Below are positions 13,263-13,971 of a stretch of DNA of 13,971 bases, in pieces. Made by a program: the position numbers and the translations under genes. Numbering within the stretch: position 1 is the stretch's first letter; each line of letters opens with the position of its first letter. The notes under the pieces are model-generated. The model was not told where the DNA came from. It made no database searches and worked only from the letters and a program-made list of their open reading frames with translations. Source of the DNA: Baffinella frigidus. Taxonomy: Eukaryota > Cryptophyceae > Cryptomonadales > Baffinellaceae. Where the stretch lies: NCBI GenBank assembly GCA_026770585.1, contig MU646967.1:34026-47996 (forward strand). The letters are read 5' to 3'.

Positions 13263-13916
13263 ATGGCTCCGCCTAAGAAGGCTGCTGCGGCGCCCGCCGG
13301 CATGAAATCGATCTCGAGCTTCTTCGCCAAGGCCCCTCCGGCGGTGGCGAAAAGCGCCGAGGCCGCAAAGGCCGCCATCAAGAGCCCAGTAATGAAGAAG
13401 GAGGTCACGGCCCCCGCGGGCTCGCCGCCGGGGAAGGCGCCAGAGCTCGAGGCCGTCACGCCGCCGAAGGCCGATGAGACCCCGGAAGTGATGGAGGAAA
13501 AATCTTCCGGGTCCAAGACCATTTCGAAGAGCCTCGTTAAGAATGTGCGCAGCAGCCCCGCGAAGGTCACCTGAGTCCCAGACCCTGCCCCTGTTTCACA
13601 CATCCGCCACATGGAGGGAGTAGGAATAAGTTTCACGTGCAGCTCACGCGCAGCTCACGTGCAGCTCTTCGTAACGACGAGGTGATAGGCTTATCCGGTT
13701 GACTTGCGGCCTCGAGTTTCTGACGCCTTTCCACGCCCCACAGACCCCCGCGAAGTCCCCGAAGCGCGACCGCGAGGCCGACCTCCCGCAGCGCAAGATG
13801 GTGCTCGACAGCGACGAGGAGGATGGCAAACCTGGCGGCTCTCCCTCGGGGCGGCGGCCGAAGCGCGCGGTGGCGAAGCGGCGGTCGCTAGCGGAGTCGG
13901 ACTCGGGTGCCAGCAG
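13263..13916 (+). CDS. N-terminal exons of a PIP-box DNA replication/repair protein (partial)
   Basis: Exon 1 is 13263-13565 (101 codons, ATG MAPPKKAAAAPAG). The intron is 13566-13743 (GTCACC ... CTGAC 20 nt before CCCCACAG). Exon 2 is 13744-13916, ending AGCAG|GTACAA; the gene continues past the window. Residues 14-21, MKSISSFF, match the PCNA-binding PIP box (QxxI/LxxFF) with Met for Gln, placed near the N terminus as in DNA ligase I, MSH6 and RFC1. The rest is a Lys/Ala/Pro-rich disordered linker with SP/TP sites (SSPAK, TPAKSPKRD), the motif RKMVLDSDEED and basic clusters (RRPKRAVAKRR). The basic-hydrophobic-DSDEE pattern is common in MSH6 and RFC1 linkers; no catalytic domain is in view, so the family stays open. 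Inferred: a nuclear protein recruited by PCNA. Without splicing, exon 1 would end at TGA 13572-13574. Confidence 0.7.
13634..13666. repeat. 11-bp tandem repeat x3 in intron 1 of the PIP-box gene
   Basis: CACGTGCAGCT, CACGCGCAGCT, CACGTGCAGCT: three units with one substitution. Each contains a CAG, so weak alternative acceptors are created in tandem. Confidence 0.85.
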
Positions 13917-13971
13917 GTACAACTCGGGACGCAGAGGATTTTTTGTTTTTGGAGGTTGGCTGCGAGAGAGG

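Overview
The window looks like nuclear DNA from an intron-rich alga with a plastid of secondary (red-lineage) origin. It carries TTTAGGG-type telomere-like repeats and compact spliced genes with GT-AG introns. Five introns have a CTGAC branch-point-like motif 17-29 nt before the AG. One gene starts with a signal peptide ending in ASA|F, the plastid-import motif of cryptophytes, haptophytes and stramenopiles. The species cannot be told from sequence alone. All exon models here were made by hand from reading frame, splice sites and phase, and none is supported by transcripts. LAYOUT. 1-4390 is mostly non-genic: a poly-G run, degenerate telomere-like tracts, short terminal-inverted-repeat (TIR) elements, an AT-rich island (3111-3532), a probable + strand terminal exon (596-711) and a possible - strand exon (2568-2624). 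4398-9842 (minus) is a ten-exon gene for a predicted 334-aa plastid membrane protein resembling CGL160, the ATP-synthase-I-domain assembly factor of the chloroplast ATP synthase. 9843-11480 holds a diverged tandem duplication and a likely + strand terminal exon (10922-10982). 11481-11617 is an intact small TIR element with a 7-bp target duplication. 11646-12672 (minus) is a two-exon ANP32-family LRR/acidic nuclear protein gene. 13263 to the window end (plus) is the 5' part of a spliced gene for a nuclear PIP-box DNA replication/repair protein (MSH6-, DNA ligase I- or RFC1-like N terminus), divergent from ANP32 across 590 bp. MAIN FINDING. Exon edges of the plastid gene are repeatedly 'echoed' inside the neighbouring introns. 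These are 25-60 bp copies of an exon end together with its splice acceptor or donor, separated by filler of small TIR elements and telomere-like heptamers. The clearest case is a perfect 41-bp copy of the exon 10 start. Similar echoes occur at exons 3, 7 and 9 and beside two other candidate exons, so it appears to be a genome-wide process of intron creation or growth. At least three small element types recur here. Ten copies across the first two types share a core GTTGAC-N-GTACC-N-GTCAAC.
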